Origin: JBIOHP01 sp044449065
Lineage (GTDB): Bacteria; Bacteroidota; Ignavibacteria; UBA10030; SZUA-254
Assembly: GCA_044449065.1 (NCBI GenBank)
Contig: JBIOHP010000018.1
Span: 8,694-72,693, forward strand
Direction of reading: 5' to 3'
DNA length: 64,000 bases
The translations under genes were made by a program, and so were the position numbers. Shown here in pieces: positions 7,978-16,959 of the stretch. Positions within the stretch are counted from its first letter, which is position 1; every line of letters starts with the position of its first letter. The notes under the pieces were generated by a model, which made no database searches, had not been told where the DNA came from, and saw nothing but the letters and a program-made list of their open reading frames with translations.

Positions 7978-10900
7978 TTACCGGATCAACAGCATTTTTT
8001 TCATCAAACTGAAGTTGGCGCCTTCGAGTTTACAGAAATAGATGCCGCTGGGGAGGTTCGTTGCATCGAATCCTACGGTATAACTCCCGGCGCGTTTTGT
8101 TTCGTCTATCAACGTGCTAACTTTTTGTCCGGCGATATTATAGATCGCAATGCGAATATGGTTTTCTTCTTTGACGTCGAACGCTATCCTCGTCGATGGA
8201 TTGAACGGGTTCGGGTAATTTTGATATAACACGAACGAGGTTGGTGTTGTTGCTGTCGCGATCCGGTCATTATGTAATGCGAGATTTAGAACCTTTGTTC
8301 CGGATAGAGTCGCGCTCCCTGATCCGTTTAGCGTGCTAAAATTTATACCATCATTCAGAAGAGAATAATTTCTATCGGTTTGCCGCATCTGCCATGTCAG
8401 CGTTACCGGCATTGTAACGCCGTGAATTTCAATCGGATAATTTGAATGGTTCAGATCGATAAATTCAACATTCCGTTGTGAAGCAAAGCGCACATCGAAG
8501 CAGGCCTCCGGTGGAACGGGGGGGAGTTCAAACCTCGATTTATCCATTCCTATCAATTGATCGGTAAAATAGATTGTTTGGTTTTTACCGAGGTTATCGG
8601 TAATCGTAATAGAATTATAATTGGAATAATCTATGGCAGCGACCATAGATTGTTGGTTCTGAATCGCCGTAGATGAGAGAATTATCGATCCGCTGAATTT
8701 AGCTTTCACCCAATAACCTTTTTTTGGATAGAGTGTATCGGTAGTGAGATAGCCGTTACTATATCCAAAATAACCCGTAGCGATGATTCCGGACGGTTGT
8801 TGAATTATCGCGCCTATCGGCACTTGATTGGTGATCGAACCGATCATGTTCCATCCTTGTACAAGAGGAATGGTGTCCGTCAGTACTGTGTCGCCGGTGA
8901 AATTGAAATTTTGTCTCGCTGGAAATTTCAGCCAATACCCTCTCTTCATACGCAAGGTGTCCCGTTGCACGTATCCGCTATCATATGAAAAAGCGTTCGA
9001 GGATGCGGCGGGAAATAAATTCGTAACAAGAGGTTGAGCGGGATTGATTTGAAGAGAAATTAAATTCCATCCTTTAGCGAGATCGTATGCCCGTTGAATC
9101 GTGAAAACGCTTGCGGTTAAACTGCGGAGACTGTCGTTGCCGGAATCATGGATACGAATCATGGCTTTTGTTGTCGGAGCGGCTGATACGATCCATCGGT
9201 AATAACCCGGCGCGGCGGTAATGCTGTTGGCGATGGTATTCCACGTCGCGCCGCTATCGAGGGATAATTCAATAGTTATATTAGCGATAAATTTTTGATT
9301 CCACCGGATGGTATCAATATCTCCGTTTGTCCAAACCTCGCCGCCTGCGGGAGAAACTAGATTGAGTGACGGAGTTTTTGGCAGATTGCGTTCATAGACT
9401 CCGTTACCCTGTGTCGCAGCACGGAGCGCATAATTTACGTCGCAAATCTTTAAATCGTGGATCATCGCGGTGGGCATACCATCGTTAAAATCCTGCCATG
9501 AAGCGCCTGCATCGGTCGTCCGATAGACGCCGAGATCGGTACCCGCATAAATAATTGACGTATCAATTGGATCCGGCAGAACTGTTTGAGCGGGGAGGTT
9601 CGGCAGGTTCGATGAAATATCGCTCCATGTCTGCCCCAGGTCTCGCGTCTTAAATACGTGAGAAGTATTATATCCGGAAAATGATGCGTACGCCCAAAAA
9701 GAATTCCGGCGGTCAAATTTGATATCGGTGGGGTACCGGTTGGGGAGCGAGCCAGTTACGTTCGTCCATGTCGCGCCTCCATTTGTTGATGAAAATATTT
9801 GGAAGAGCGGTGTATCCCCCGGCGCGCCTGATCCGGTTGCCGCCATGAGCGTATCGGGGCTTGACCATGACACGCCAATGGCTGAAATATTTGTTCCGTT
9901 GATCGTCGAAGTCCCATTCGCTGCGAACCAATTGTTGCCGCCGGTAGTGGTTTTATAAACATTGTTAGCTCCGGCGTATAAGATATTAGGATTTGATTCG
10001 GAGATAACGAACGGCGCGATAAAATTTGCGAACCCGCTCCCATATTGCAATCCATTGACGGCCGGGAAAAAATATGATCCTCCGGTAGATGATTTTGATA
10101 TCTGGAGATATACGTATTCATCGTACATGACATTATTATTCGTGGGATCGATTGCGCTCCACCCGCCATCGCCGCCATCGATTTTATCCCACTGTGTATT
10201 GCCGTTATACCGTAAGACGCCGTTATCCTGCAATCCCCCTATTGCAATTGTCGAGTCGGTGGATGAAGTTGCGAAGCCGGGATAAAATTGTGTGGTGATG
10301 AATCCGCCGTTCCTTCCTGCAAAAGTGTTTCCACCATCAGTTGACTGGAAAACGCCCCCGTCATTTCCAAAGTACATGTTAGAGAAATTCTTCGGATCGA
10401 ACACAATCGCATGATGATCTGCATGGGTATAATTACTCGCTCCTTCGGGTCCCCCTGGAGGATAGGATGTATATCCTGCCGTCCATACTGATTTGCGTCC
10501 CAGCGTTTTTCCGCTGTCGTTGGATTGGTAGATGTCAATACCCGTGCAGTAAACGATAGCCGGGTTGGTTGGGTGAACTGCGATTGCGTTGTTGTACCAT
10601 CCCTGGTCTTGAGCGTAAGCGCCAACGTAATCGGTGGTGGAGCCAAGTAACCATGTTGCGCCGGCATTGGTCGACCGGTAGAGCCCCCACATTCCGCCCG
10701 AATAGCCATCGACAACTCCCGCATAGACAAGCGAAGGATTGGTGGGAGAGATTGCGAGAGCGGTTCTCCCAAAATCCGAGGAGGGCAGTCCGTTTGTCAA
10801 TTTTGTCCACGTGCCGCCGGCATTGGTCGATTTATACAAGCCCGGATTTGGTGATGAATTGTATGTTCCGCAGGATAGATAGAGCACGGTTGTATCGACG

Positions 10901-11670
10901 GGGTTAATGACGATATCCATTGCAACGATTTCACTCAGTATCTGCGTCCACGTCGATCCTCTATCGATGCTTTTGTACGTCCCTTCGGTCGTCGCAGCAT
11001 AAAGCGTGTTATGGTTTTTAGGATTGATGATGATCTTCTCGACTGCCGTGATCTGCGGGAATGTCCACACGATGGAAGTTGTATCCCATGTGACACCGCC
11101 GTCGGTCGATTTTAGTATTCCCATGCCGTATGAGGAACGTGCGCCGCGTATCCCGATAAGCGCCCGTTTGTAATAACTTATTTCACCGGTGCCGATGTAC
11201 ATATAATTATGATCGGTCGTATCGATGGCGATGGCGCTGATTGATAGGGTGGGGAATCCGGTGTTCACATACGTCCAGGCGTTTGCGCCTGCGCCGCCAG
11301 TTGTGGATTTCCACAAACCGCCGCTTGCCGAACCAGCCCATATCACGTTTGAATTAACGGGATCGATGCCGAGCGAGAGAACCCTTCCGCCGATATTATT
11401 TGGACCTAACGAATGCCAGGGAGCGATGCTCGCCGATGATTTTTTGAACGATTGATCCCTGAGAATCGCTTTTGATTGTGCAACTGCGCGTGAAAAAGCG
11501 TCTTGGGGAATTGCATCATAGGGAAGAGCGCGCTGGGCATACCACCACTGGAACGCTTCGGCGGCTTCACCCGGTTCGGGCTTTTCGTTCCGCGATGGCC
11601 TCTGGAGAGTTATAAATAGCAATCCCGCCATAAAAAAAACGACGGGAATTAACATTCGAAAGAATTTCAT
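7978..11670 (-). CDS. Large T9SS-exported sortilin/BNR-type beta-propeller protein
   Basis: This 1230-residue protein begins with a signal/anchor (hydrophobic residues about 6-23). From about 95 to 760 it has many BNR/sortilin-like blade motifs of the type G(L/V)(W/Y)KSTTGG or STDGGVTW, as in secreted glycoside-hydrolase-like propellers. An Ig-like domain follows (NLVSPAGGEVW). Then comes the two-part module, GWNLISL ... GYWLKF (about 867-912) and GWNMIGSI ... GYWVKA. A domain of about 130 residues (PPEACFDVRF onward) precedes the C-terminal sorting domain with YPNPFNPST at about residue 1149 and a KKMLLIR end. The role is unproven; extracellular binding or polymer degradation is possible. 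pabBC follows directly. Confidence 0.88.
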   Translation of the reverse strand: MKFFRMLIPVVFFMAGLLFITLQRPSRNEKPEPGEAAEAFQWWYAQRALPYDAIPQDAFSRAVAQSKAILRDQSFKKSSASIAPWHSLGPNNIGGRVLSLGIDPVNSNVIWAGSASGGLWKSTTGGAGANAWTYVNTGFPTLSISAIAIDTTDHNYMYIGTGEISYYKRALIGIRGARSSYGMGILKSTDGGVTWDTTSIVWTFPQITAVEKIIINPKNHNTLYAATTEGTYKSIDRGSTWTQILSEIVAMDIVINPVDTTVLYLSCGTYNSSPNPGLYKSTNAGGTWTKLTNGLPSSDFGRTALAISPTNPSLVYAGVVDGYSGGMWGLYRSTNAGATWLLGSTTDYVGAYAQDQGWYNNAIAVHPTNPAIVYCTGIDIYQSNDSGKTLGRKSVWTAGYTSYPPGGPEGASNYTHADHHAIVFDPKNFSNMYFGNDGGVFQSTDGGNTFAGRNGGFITTQFYPGFATSSTDSTIAIGGLQDNGVLRYNGNTQWDKIDGGDGGWSAIDPTNNNVMYDEYVYLQISKSSTGGSYFFPAVNGLQYGSGFANFIAPFVISESNPNILYAGANNVYKTTTGGNNWFAANGTSTINGTNISAIGVSWSSPDTLMAATGSGAPGDTPLFQIFSSTNGGATWTNVTGSLPNRYPTDIKFDRRNSFWAYASFSGYNTSHVFKTRDLGQTWSDISSNLPNLPAQTVLPDPIDTSIIYAGTDLGVYRTTDAGASWQDFNDGMPTAMIHDLKICDVNYALRAATQGNGVYERNLPKTPSLNLVSPAGGEVWTNGDIDTIRWNQKFIANITIELSLDSGATWNTIANSITAAPGYYRWIVSAAPTTKAMIRIHDSGNDSLRSLTASVFTIQRAYDLAKGWNLISLQINPAQPLVTNLFPAASSNAFSYDSGYVQRDTLRMKRGYWLKFPARQNFNFTGDTVLTDTIPLVQGWNMIGSITNQVPIGAIIQQPSGIIATGYFGYSNGYLTTDTLYPKKGYWVKAKFSGSIILSSTAIQNQQSMVAAIDYSNYNSITITDNLGKNQTIYFTDQLIGMDKSRFELPPVPPEACFDVRFASQRNVEFIDLNHSNYPIEIHGVTMPVTLTWQMRQTDRNYSLLNDGINFSTLNGSGSATLSGTKVLNLALHNDRIATATTPTSFVLYQNYPNPFNPSTRIAFDVKEENHIRIAIYNIAGQKVSTLIDETKRAGSYTVGFDATNLPSGIYFCKLEGANFSLMKKMLLIR

Positions 11671-11751
11671 CCTAAGCGTATTTCCCTATGCTAAAGTTGT
11701 CCCTGCTCTATTTAATATATTTGGAATCCCCCTTAAAGTCAATGCCTTTAT

Positions 11752-11780
11752 TTGGAATATTGTGCATTTTTTGATACTAT
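11752..11780 (+). promoter_or_regulatory. Promoter of the clpS-alaS operon
   Basis: TTGGAA (11752-11757), a 17-base spacer and TACTAT (11775-11780). The expected transcription start, six or seven bases downstream, coincides with the clpS ATG at 11787, so the mRNA may be leaderless. Confidence 0.6.
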
Positions 11781-11786
11781 TTAAAC

Positions 11787-12116
11787 ATGTTTGCCGAAAA
11801 TAATTCAGAATCATTCGGAATTTATACAGCCCTCGCCTCATTTCCCGGAACGGAAGGCGAGGTTGAAATTGCCGTAGATACCGAAAAACAGGAACCTGCA
11901 AAAGTGATTCTATTCAATGATGAAGTTCACACGTTTGACGAGGTAATCTCGCAGATCATCAAGGCAACGGGCTGCGATACCACCAGGGCAGAAGCATTGA
12001 CGTGGGAAGTTCATAACACCGGCAAAGCGGTAGTGTACGAGGGTGAGATGCCGAAATGCATCCAGGTAAGCGGTGTGCTGGAAGAAATTGAACTAATGAC
12101 GCAAATCGAAGTATAA
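11787..12116 (+). CDS. clpS: ATP-dependent Clp protease adaptor ClpS
   Basis: This 109-residue protein matches the ClpS adaptor, which binds the ClpA/ClpC N-domain and delivers N-degron substrates. The core runs from about residue 35: KVILFNDEVHTFDEV, then a helix with ATGCDTTRAEALTWEVHNTGKAVVYEG. The N-D-E-V-H-T segment corresponds to the N-D-D/E substrate-pocket loop and VHNTGKAVV to the VH..G.(A/G).V segment of the family. The N-terminal 30 residues are an acidic tail. It is the first gene of an operon with alaS, one base apart. Its start may also be the 5' end of the transcript. Confidence 0.9.
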   Translation: MFAENNSESFGIYTALASFPGTEGEVEIAVDTEKQEPAKVILFNDEVHTFDEVISQIIKATGCDTTRAEALTWEVHNTGKAVVYEGEMPKCIQVSGVLEEIELMTQIEV

Positions 12117-12117
12117 T

Positions 12118-14895
12118 ATGACGTCAACCGAGATACGAAAGCAATTTTTATCATTTTTTGAAGAACGCGGACATAAGATTGTCCCGAGCGCGCCGGTGAT
12201 TCCCTACGCCGATCCAACCCTGCTATTCACGAACGCAGGAATGAATCAGTTTAAGGACGTCTTCCTGGGAACCGGAACACGCGATTACGCGCGCGCCGCC
12301 GATTCACAAAAATGCATCCGCGTAAGCGGCAAACATAATGATCTGGAAGAGGTGGGCAGGGATACCTACCATCACACTTTTTTTGAGATGCTTGGCAACT
12401 GGTCGTTCGGCGATTACTACAAAAAGGAGGCGATTGAATGGGCGTGGGAGTTGCTGACAAAAGTCTGGGGACTTGAGAAAAAACGGCTCTATGCAACGGT
12501 GTACCATGATGATGATGAAGCGTATGAGTTATGGAAAACGGTGACCGATATCGAGCATTCCCATGTTCTTCGTTTCGGGAAAAAAGATAATTTCTGGGAG
12601 ATGGGGGAAACTGGTCCGTGCGGGCCTTGTTCCGAAATTCACATCGATCTGACTCCCGATTATTCCGGCGGAAAGCTTGTCAACGCCGGCGACGCGCGAG
12701 TGATGGAAATTTGGAATCTCGTTTTCATCCAGTACAACCGCGACACCCAGGGCACATTGACTCCTCTGCCGGCAAAGCATGTCGATACGGGGATGGGTTT
12801 CGAGCGGCTATGCGCGGTCTTGCAAAAAAAGAAATCGAATTATGATACGGATGTGTTTATGCCCCTGATTGATGAGATAGGTAGATTATCTGGTAAACCT
12901 TATCAAGGATGGGTGCAAGGTGATTCTCCGATGCAAGTTGCAATGCGGGTTATTTCTGATCATGTTCGTGCATTAACATTCGCTATTGCCGATGGAGCAA
13001 TGCCATCAAATGAAGGAAGAGGATATGTTTTAAGAAGGCTGTTGCGTAGAGCCGCTCGTTTTGCTAGGAACCTCGGAATTCGTGATTCATTTATTTATAA
13101 AGTAGTCCCAGTCCTTGTGCAAACAATGGGTGATGCTTATCCAGAGATAAGAGAAAAACAAAATCTTGTCGAACGCATCATTCAACAAGAGGAAGAATCG
13201 TTCAATCAGACTCTTGATAAAGGAATTGGGTTACATCTTGATGAAGTTAAACGTTGTGTTGATAGACGTGTTAGAATTTTTTCCGGTGATGTTGCTTTCA
13301 AATTGCATGACACTTATGGGTTTCCCATCGATCTAACAGAACTTATGGCTGCAGAACACGGAATGAAGGTCGATATGCAAAGGTTTGATGAATTAATGAA
13401 CGAGCAAAAAACCCGTGCGCGCGAAGCAAGGGGGCACGCTGATGTCGGAGTCTCCGAATCGGTCAAAGTTCAATTATTGTCTTCTGGTGAAACGAAATTT
13501 ATCGGTTATACAAAACTTGAAGCGGACGTTGAAGTCGCTGAAATACTCGGAAACCAATTTATCACTCTGAAAGAAACCCCTTTTTATACTGAATCGGGAG
13601 GACAGGTAAGTGATATTGGAGATATATATAGTGATGGTTTCACCGCCAGGGTGACCAATTCCTATAAACAAAACAACAAGTTCATTCACGAAATTAAGGT
13701 CTTCAGCGGAAATATTGAAAATTTCCATGGAACAAAAGTTCATACAAAAGTTAATGAATCACGCCGCCACAACATCGAGCGAAACCACTCCGCGACTCAC
13801 CTCGTTCATGAAGCATTAAGACAGGTGCTTGGGACACATCTTCACCAGCAGGGGTCACTTGTAGCACCGGATAGATTGAGGTTTGATTTTAACCACTTCG
13901 ATAAAATTTCCAAAGAGGAATTGAAAGCCATCGAGGAAATCGTCAATCAAAAAATTACCGATACGATTGACGTGAATGCCCTCAACGATCCCAATGCATG
14001 GCTTACAATCGATGAAGCGAAGAAGAAATATCCGAACGTGAAAATGTTCTTCGGCGATAAATATGGTGATAAGGTGCGTATCGTAGAGATTGATCCGGCT
14101 TTTTCGGTTGAGCTCTGCGGCGGCACGCATGTCGGCAACACGCGCGATATCGGTTTATTTAAGATCATCTCTGAGTCAAGCATCGCAAGCGGTATCCGCC
14201 GTATTGAAGCCGTGACCGGCGAGGGTTTGAAAAAATATCTCGATGAGCAATTAGTAAAGATCGGCAACATGGACGACCAGCTCGGGAAACTCTATGAAGA
14301 GAAAGAAGCGCTGGAGAAAGAGCTTGGTAAATTTAAATCCGTCGAACGGACTCCGGTGCCTTCGCCGATACGAGTGTCATTATCGACTGATTCCTTCTCT
14401 ACAAAATCAATAGCCGATATTGAGCATGGTATGGACGAACGTGAACGCGCCATTGACGAAGTGAACAAGTTGACCCATGATCTGAAAAAAGAGATATCTA
14501 AATTCCGCGTCCAGGATGCTTCGTCGAATATCGATGCATTGATGGGAAATAAGATTGAGGTGAACGGCTTTAGCGTGGTTGCCGCGCGTATCGACGTGCG
14601 GGATATCGAGGAGTTGAAAAATATCGGCGATACGCTGCGATCTAAAATAGGATCGGGAATTGGCGTCCTTGCTGCGGTGATCGATGATAAAGTATCTCTC
14701 GTCTGCGTTGTTACCGATGATCTCATTAAAGAGAAAAAATTACAGGCGGGAAAGATTGTCGGCGAATTAGCCAAACGCGTCGGCGGAGGGGGCGGCGGCA
14801 AACCTCACCTTGCGACCGCCGGCGGTAAGGATGTCGCCAAGTTAGATGACGCCCTGAAAGCTGCGCCGGAAATAATCAAGAATTTCGCCGGATAG
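12118..14895 (+). CDS. alaS: Alanyl-tRNA synthetase
   Basis: This 925-residue cytoplasmic class II synthetase charges tRNA-Ala with alanine. Motif 1 (TNAGMNQFKD) and motif 2 (HHTFFEMLGNWSFGDYY) are near the N-terminus, with GPCGPCSEIHID after them. The R-rich tRNA-binding segment NEGRGYVLRRLLRRAARFAR is near residue 300. The editing domain has HSATH (H557/H561) and CGGTH (C667/H671), the four zinc ligands. The C-Ala domain ends with the glycine-rich GGGGGGKPHLATAGG. A 30-residue segment after residue 740 (VPSPIRVSLSTDSFSTKS) looks like an insertion in the linker. Codon use shifts to A/T-rich in the middle third (about 12840-13760), unlike both ends. Confidence 0.97.
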   Translation: MTSTEIRKQFLSFFEERGHKIVPSAPVIPYADPTLLFTNAGMNQFKDVFLGTGTRDYARAADSQKCIRVSGKHNDLEEVGRDTYHHTFFEMLGNWSFGDYYKKEAIEWAWELLTKVWGLEKKRLYATVYHDDDEAYELWKTVTDIEHSHVLRFGKKDNFWEMGETGPCGPCSEIHIDLTPDYSGGKLVNAGDARVMEIWNLVFIQYNRDTQGTLTPLPAKHVDTGMGFERLCAVLQKKKSNYDTDVFMPLIDEIGRLSGKPYQGWVQGDSPMQVAMRVISDHVRALTFAIADGAMPSNEGRGYVLRRLLRRAARFARNLGIRDSFIYKVVPVLVQTMGDAYPEIREKQNLVERIIQQEEESFNQTLDKGIGLHLDEVKRCVDRRVRIFSGDVAFKLHDTYGFPIDLTELMAAEHGMKVDMQRFDELMNEQKTRAREARGHADVGVSESVKVQLLSSGETKFIGYTKLEADVEVAEILGNQFITLKETPFYTESGGQVSDIGDIYSDGFTARVTNSYKQNNKFIHEIKVFSGNIENFHGTKVHTKVNESRRHNIERNHSATHLVHEALRQVLGTHLHQQGSLVAPDRLRFDFNHFDKISKEELKAIEEIVNQKITDTIDVNALNDPNAWLTIDEAKKKYPNVKMFFGDKYGDKVRIVEIDPAFSVELCGGTHVGNTRDIGLFKIISESSIASGIRRIEAVTGEGLKKYLDEQLVKIGNMDDQLGKLYEEKEALEKELGKFKSVERTPVPSPIRVSLSTDSFSTKSIADIEHGMDERERAIDEVNKLTHDLKKEISKFRVQDASSNIDALMGNKIEVNGFSVVAARIDVRDIEELKNIGDTLRSKIGSGIGVLAAVIDDKVSLVCVVTDDLIKEKKLQAGKIVGELAKRVGGGGGGKPHLATAGGKDVAKLDDALKAAPEIIKNFAG

Positions 14896-14916
14896 AAGAA
14901 TAGATGATTTTCTTGG

Positions 14917-15063
14917 CGGTTATGGTCCAAGAGTGTGTCTGGGAACCGTGTTTTGTAGTAGCCGATCACCGGATCGGCGGCTATTTTGAATCCGATTGGG
15001 CATTCGCGCGGGTCTGGTGACCCGCTACTACGAGTTCTCGGACACACTCCCAAACCATGACCG
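14917..15063. repeat. MITE-like palindromic repeat, family A, copy 1
   Basis: A 147-base element with terminal inverted repeats. The left end CGGTTATGGTCCAAGAGTG and the right end (reverse complement CGGTCATGGTTTGGGAGTG) match with few changes. The interior has GGGTCTGGTGACCCGCTAC, itself a small hairpin. Related copies lie at 19092-19260 and 20815-20920. No coding capacity. Confidence 0.75.
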
Positions 15064-15130
15064 GATTTATGCAAATAAAGCAGCGCCGGAAATCATCAAG
15101 AGTTTTAACGGGTAGCGTCATTGAATTATA

Positions 15131-15226
15131 AGTGGTCAGGAGATCACTACTCCCGACTCCCGCCAAAAAAAAATGGCGGGTAAATCTGTCAGGATCGTGA
15201 TGACGATAGTCATGGTGTTTGGTTCC
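15131..15226. repeat. Palindromic repeat, family B, copy 1
   Basis: The core CCCGCCA-A(n)-TGGCGGGTAAA is followed by GTCAGGATCGTGATGAC. The reverse complement of 18704-18853 has the same core and flanks (CTCCCGCC ... GGCGGGTAAAGC, GTCGGGATCACGATGAC). It follows the family A copy after alaS. No coding capacity. Confidence 0.65.
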
Positions 15227-15329
15227 TTAATTTCAATGAATTCTTGTTTGTCCCCCGTACAATCGCGACTATATATTTAATAAATCCATATTTATTGATT
15301 AAATTTAGGTACATAAAGAAACTAAAAAC

Positions 15330-15479
15330 GAGGGAGCCAAACCCACCCTCGAAAGGAGCAAACTTTGAAAGCCCTTTTGAGGTAGCTACGCTCGAACGAC
15401 CACCCGATAAAGGGAGTCAAAAGGGATAACGCATAAAGGGCGGGATGTAATTGTGTACACAACGCCCCGTGGCTCCCTC
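15330..15479 (+). ncRNA. Candidate structured RNA of unknown class
   Basis: A closing stem of ten perfect pairs joins GAGGGAGCCA (15330-15339) and TGGCTCCCTC (15470-15479). Inside is a nine-pair stem CCCTTTTGA (15372-15380) / TCAAAAGGG (15417-15425). A five-pair stem GGGCG (15438-15442) / CGCCC (15463-15467) is capped by the palindrome TTGTGTACACAA. A small CCT-CGAA-AGG hairpin lies at 15347-15356. This looks like a multi-branched RNA rather than a simple repeat. It does not match tmRNA, RNase P, SRP, 6S or a riboswitch I know. It lies 133 bases upstream of a small membrane protein gene. Strand is inferred from that gene. Confidence 0.5.
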
Positions 15480-15612
15480 TTAAATTATTCAGTTTGGGGG
15501 TTCTTTGGTGGCTTAACCCGAATAAGTCTTGTCATTGATTCGAGAAATGGTTCTTTAATCATAACGCGTTTTGTTGGAAATTTTTTCATAAAACTTATTT
15601 CTATAAAATTAT

Positions 15613-15936
15613 ATGAGTGAACTCGATGATGCCCTATTTACAGATTCAATAAATAGGGGGTATGCCAATATGCCTTATCAATTGGCTCAAAAAGCATTCC
15701 ATGAAGAAGCCACGGCATTTCTTAAAGAGCAACGTGCACTCGTTAAAAAACAAGAACGATATGCAAAATTGAACATTGTTTCTGTAATTGTGACCATGAT
15801 TGCTACGATAGTAATAGCGGTTGCTACATGGCTTCAATATAATAGGGATTCTAAAATGGATGAATTCCCAAAAATCCAAGTGCCGCAGTTACAACAAGTA
15901 CCGTCACAACAATTAACTTTACCGAAACGGCCATAA
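15613..15936 (+). CDS. Small single-pass membrane protein, unknown
   Basis: This 107-residue protein has a charged N-terminal helix (residues about 25-50, likely coiled coil: FHEEATAFLKEQRALVKKQERYAKL), one membrane segment (about 52-73, IVSVIVTMIATIVIAVATWL) and a proline/glutamine-rich tail (KIQVPQLQQVPSQQLTLPKR). No domain is recognised. No strong ribosome-binding site is visible before the ATG. It stands alone, downstream of the structured-RNA candidate. The overall layout (coiled coil plus one membrane helix) would suit a small regulator or inhibitor at the inner membrane, but that is a guess. Confidence 0.6.
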   Translation: MSELDDALFTDSINRGYANMPYQLAQKAFHEEATAFLKEQRALVKKQERYAKLNIVSVIVTMIATIVIAVATWLQYNRDSKMDEFPKIQVPQLQQVPSQQLTLPKRP

Positions 15937-16345
15937 TAATAAGTATATCAAGAATCCTATTCATTAATTATGCCATTAATTCAGCAAATGTTAAACGAAC
16001 CTCACAATTTATGTGAATGGATTTCTCAAATATATAATTGAGCTCTCGATGCGTTTTTTGCATCGCAGGGGGTTAAGTAAGCGTTTGAAATAGTTATACT
16101 GAGTTTTACCATGGTTTCATGAACCATTTGCATGACACATCACATTATTAACCACCCCTCGCTCCGCGTCTCCCCTCCTGAACTCAGGAGGGGAAGCCCG
16201 CAGGGAGGGGAGGTTGGGAAACTGATGTTGATAGACGAACAAAATTATTTTCCAATGTCGGCATAGATATTTATTTAATTTAACTCCGATATGCAAAAAA
16301 TTGTTACACAAATTATCTTTATCTTCACATTCAAAATAAACTGAT
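15937..16345. other. Intergenic region with a CCCCTCCT palindromic repeat
   Basis: No gene is supported. At about 16143-16213 is an inverted repeat: CTCCCCTCCTGA and TCAGGAGGGGAA are adjacent, with a further GGAGGGGAGG downstream. It is the same kind of repeat as at 2664-2700. A small hairpin, CGATGC ... GCATCG, lies at about 16048-16064. No clear promoter was found before gmhA. Confidence 0.5.
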
Positions 16346-16948
16346 ATGTCACATCTTCCATTAACGCTGGTGTACAGGCAAAAATTTATACAGGATCAAC
16401 TGAACGAAAGCGCCGAGACGAAAAAGAAAATGTTCGAATCGTGCGCGGGCGATATCCTGAAAGCAGTCGACGCGATGATTAACGCGTTCAACAAGAAGAA
16501 AAAAGTCCTCATCTGCGGCAACGGCGGCAGCGCGGCGGACGCCCAGCATATCGCAGCGGAGCTTGTCATCCGCATGACGAAACCGAACCGACCCGCCCTT
16601 GCAGCGATAGCGCTGACAACCGATACCTCGTGCCTGACGGCGGGGGGAAACGATATCGGCTTCGATAATGTCTTTTCGCGGCAGGTGGAAGCGCTCGGCG
16701 CCGATGGCGACGTCCTGATTGCCATTACCACGAGCGGAAAATCGGAAAATATCAACCGTGCTATCAAGCAGGCGAAAGCGAACGGCATGGTGGTCATCGG
16801 TTTCCTGGGAAAAGACGGCGGAACGTCAAAAAATCTTGTTGATATTCCGATCATCATTCCATCGAACGATACGCAGAGAATTCAGGAAGGACACATCACG
16901 GTCGCGCATATCCTCTGCGGCATCATCGAAAATGAAATGTTCGGGTAA
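16346..16948 (+). CDS. gmhA: D-sedoheptulose-7-phosphate isomerase
   Basis: This 200-residue SIS-domain protein matches GmhA, which makes D-glycero-D-manno-heptose-7-phosphate, the first step to ADP-heptose for lipopolysaccharide inner core. Diagnostic segments are ICGNGGSAADAQHIAAEL (about 56-73), FSRQVEALG, ITTSGKSENI and a C-terminal EGHITVAHILCGIIE with the catalytic His in the Q-x-x-H/T-region (QRIQEGHI). Length is typical. It heads a three-gene group with a sugar transferase 11 bases later and a small membrane protein, consistent with envelope polysaccharide synthesis. Confidence 0.93.
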   Translation: MSHLPLTLVYRQKFIQDQLNESAETKKKMFESCAGDILKAVDAMINAFNKKKKVLICGNGGSAADAQHIAAELVIRMTKPNRPALAAIALTTDTSCLTAGGNDIGFDNVFSRQVEALGADGDVLIAITTSGKSENINRAIKQAKANGMVVIGFLGKDGGTSKNLVDIPIIIPSNDTQRIQEGHITVAHILCGIIENEMFG

Positions 16949-16959
16949 CCCGCGTCCCA

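Noticed and set aside
9462..10907. Several long open frames in other frames within the 1230-residue T9SS gene
   Set aside because: They overlap a clear, repeat-rich coding frame and give proteins of unlikely composition.
14292..14801. A 169-codon antisense frame in alaS
   Set aside because: It is a shadow of the alaS frame, and the predicted protein is Ser/Arg-rich with no motif.
15244..15429. A 61-codon open frame over the structured-RNA candidate
   Set aside because: It ends within the folded region, has no ribosome-binding site, and its product is not protein-like.
15330..15479. c-di-GMP or other known riboswitch
   Set aside because: Some AAACC and GAAAGG pieces recall c-di-GMP-I RNAs, but the order and required tetraloop/receptor arrangement do not fit.
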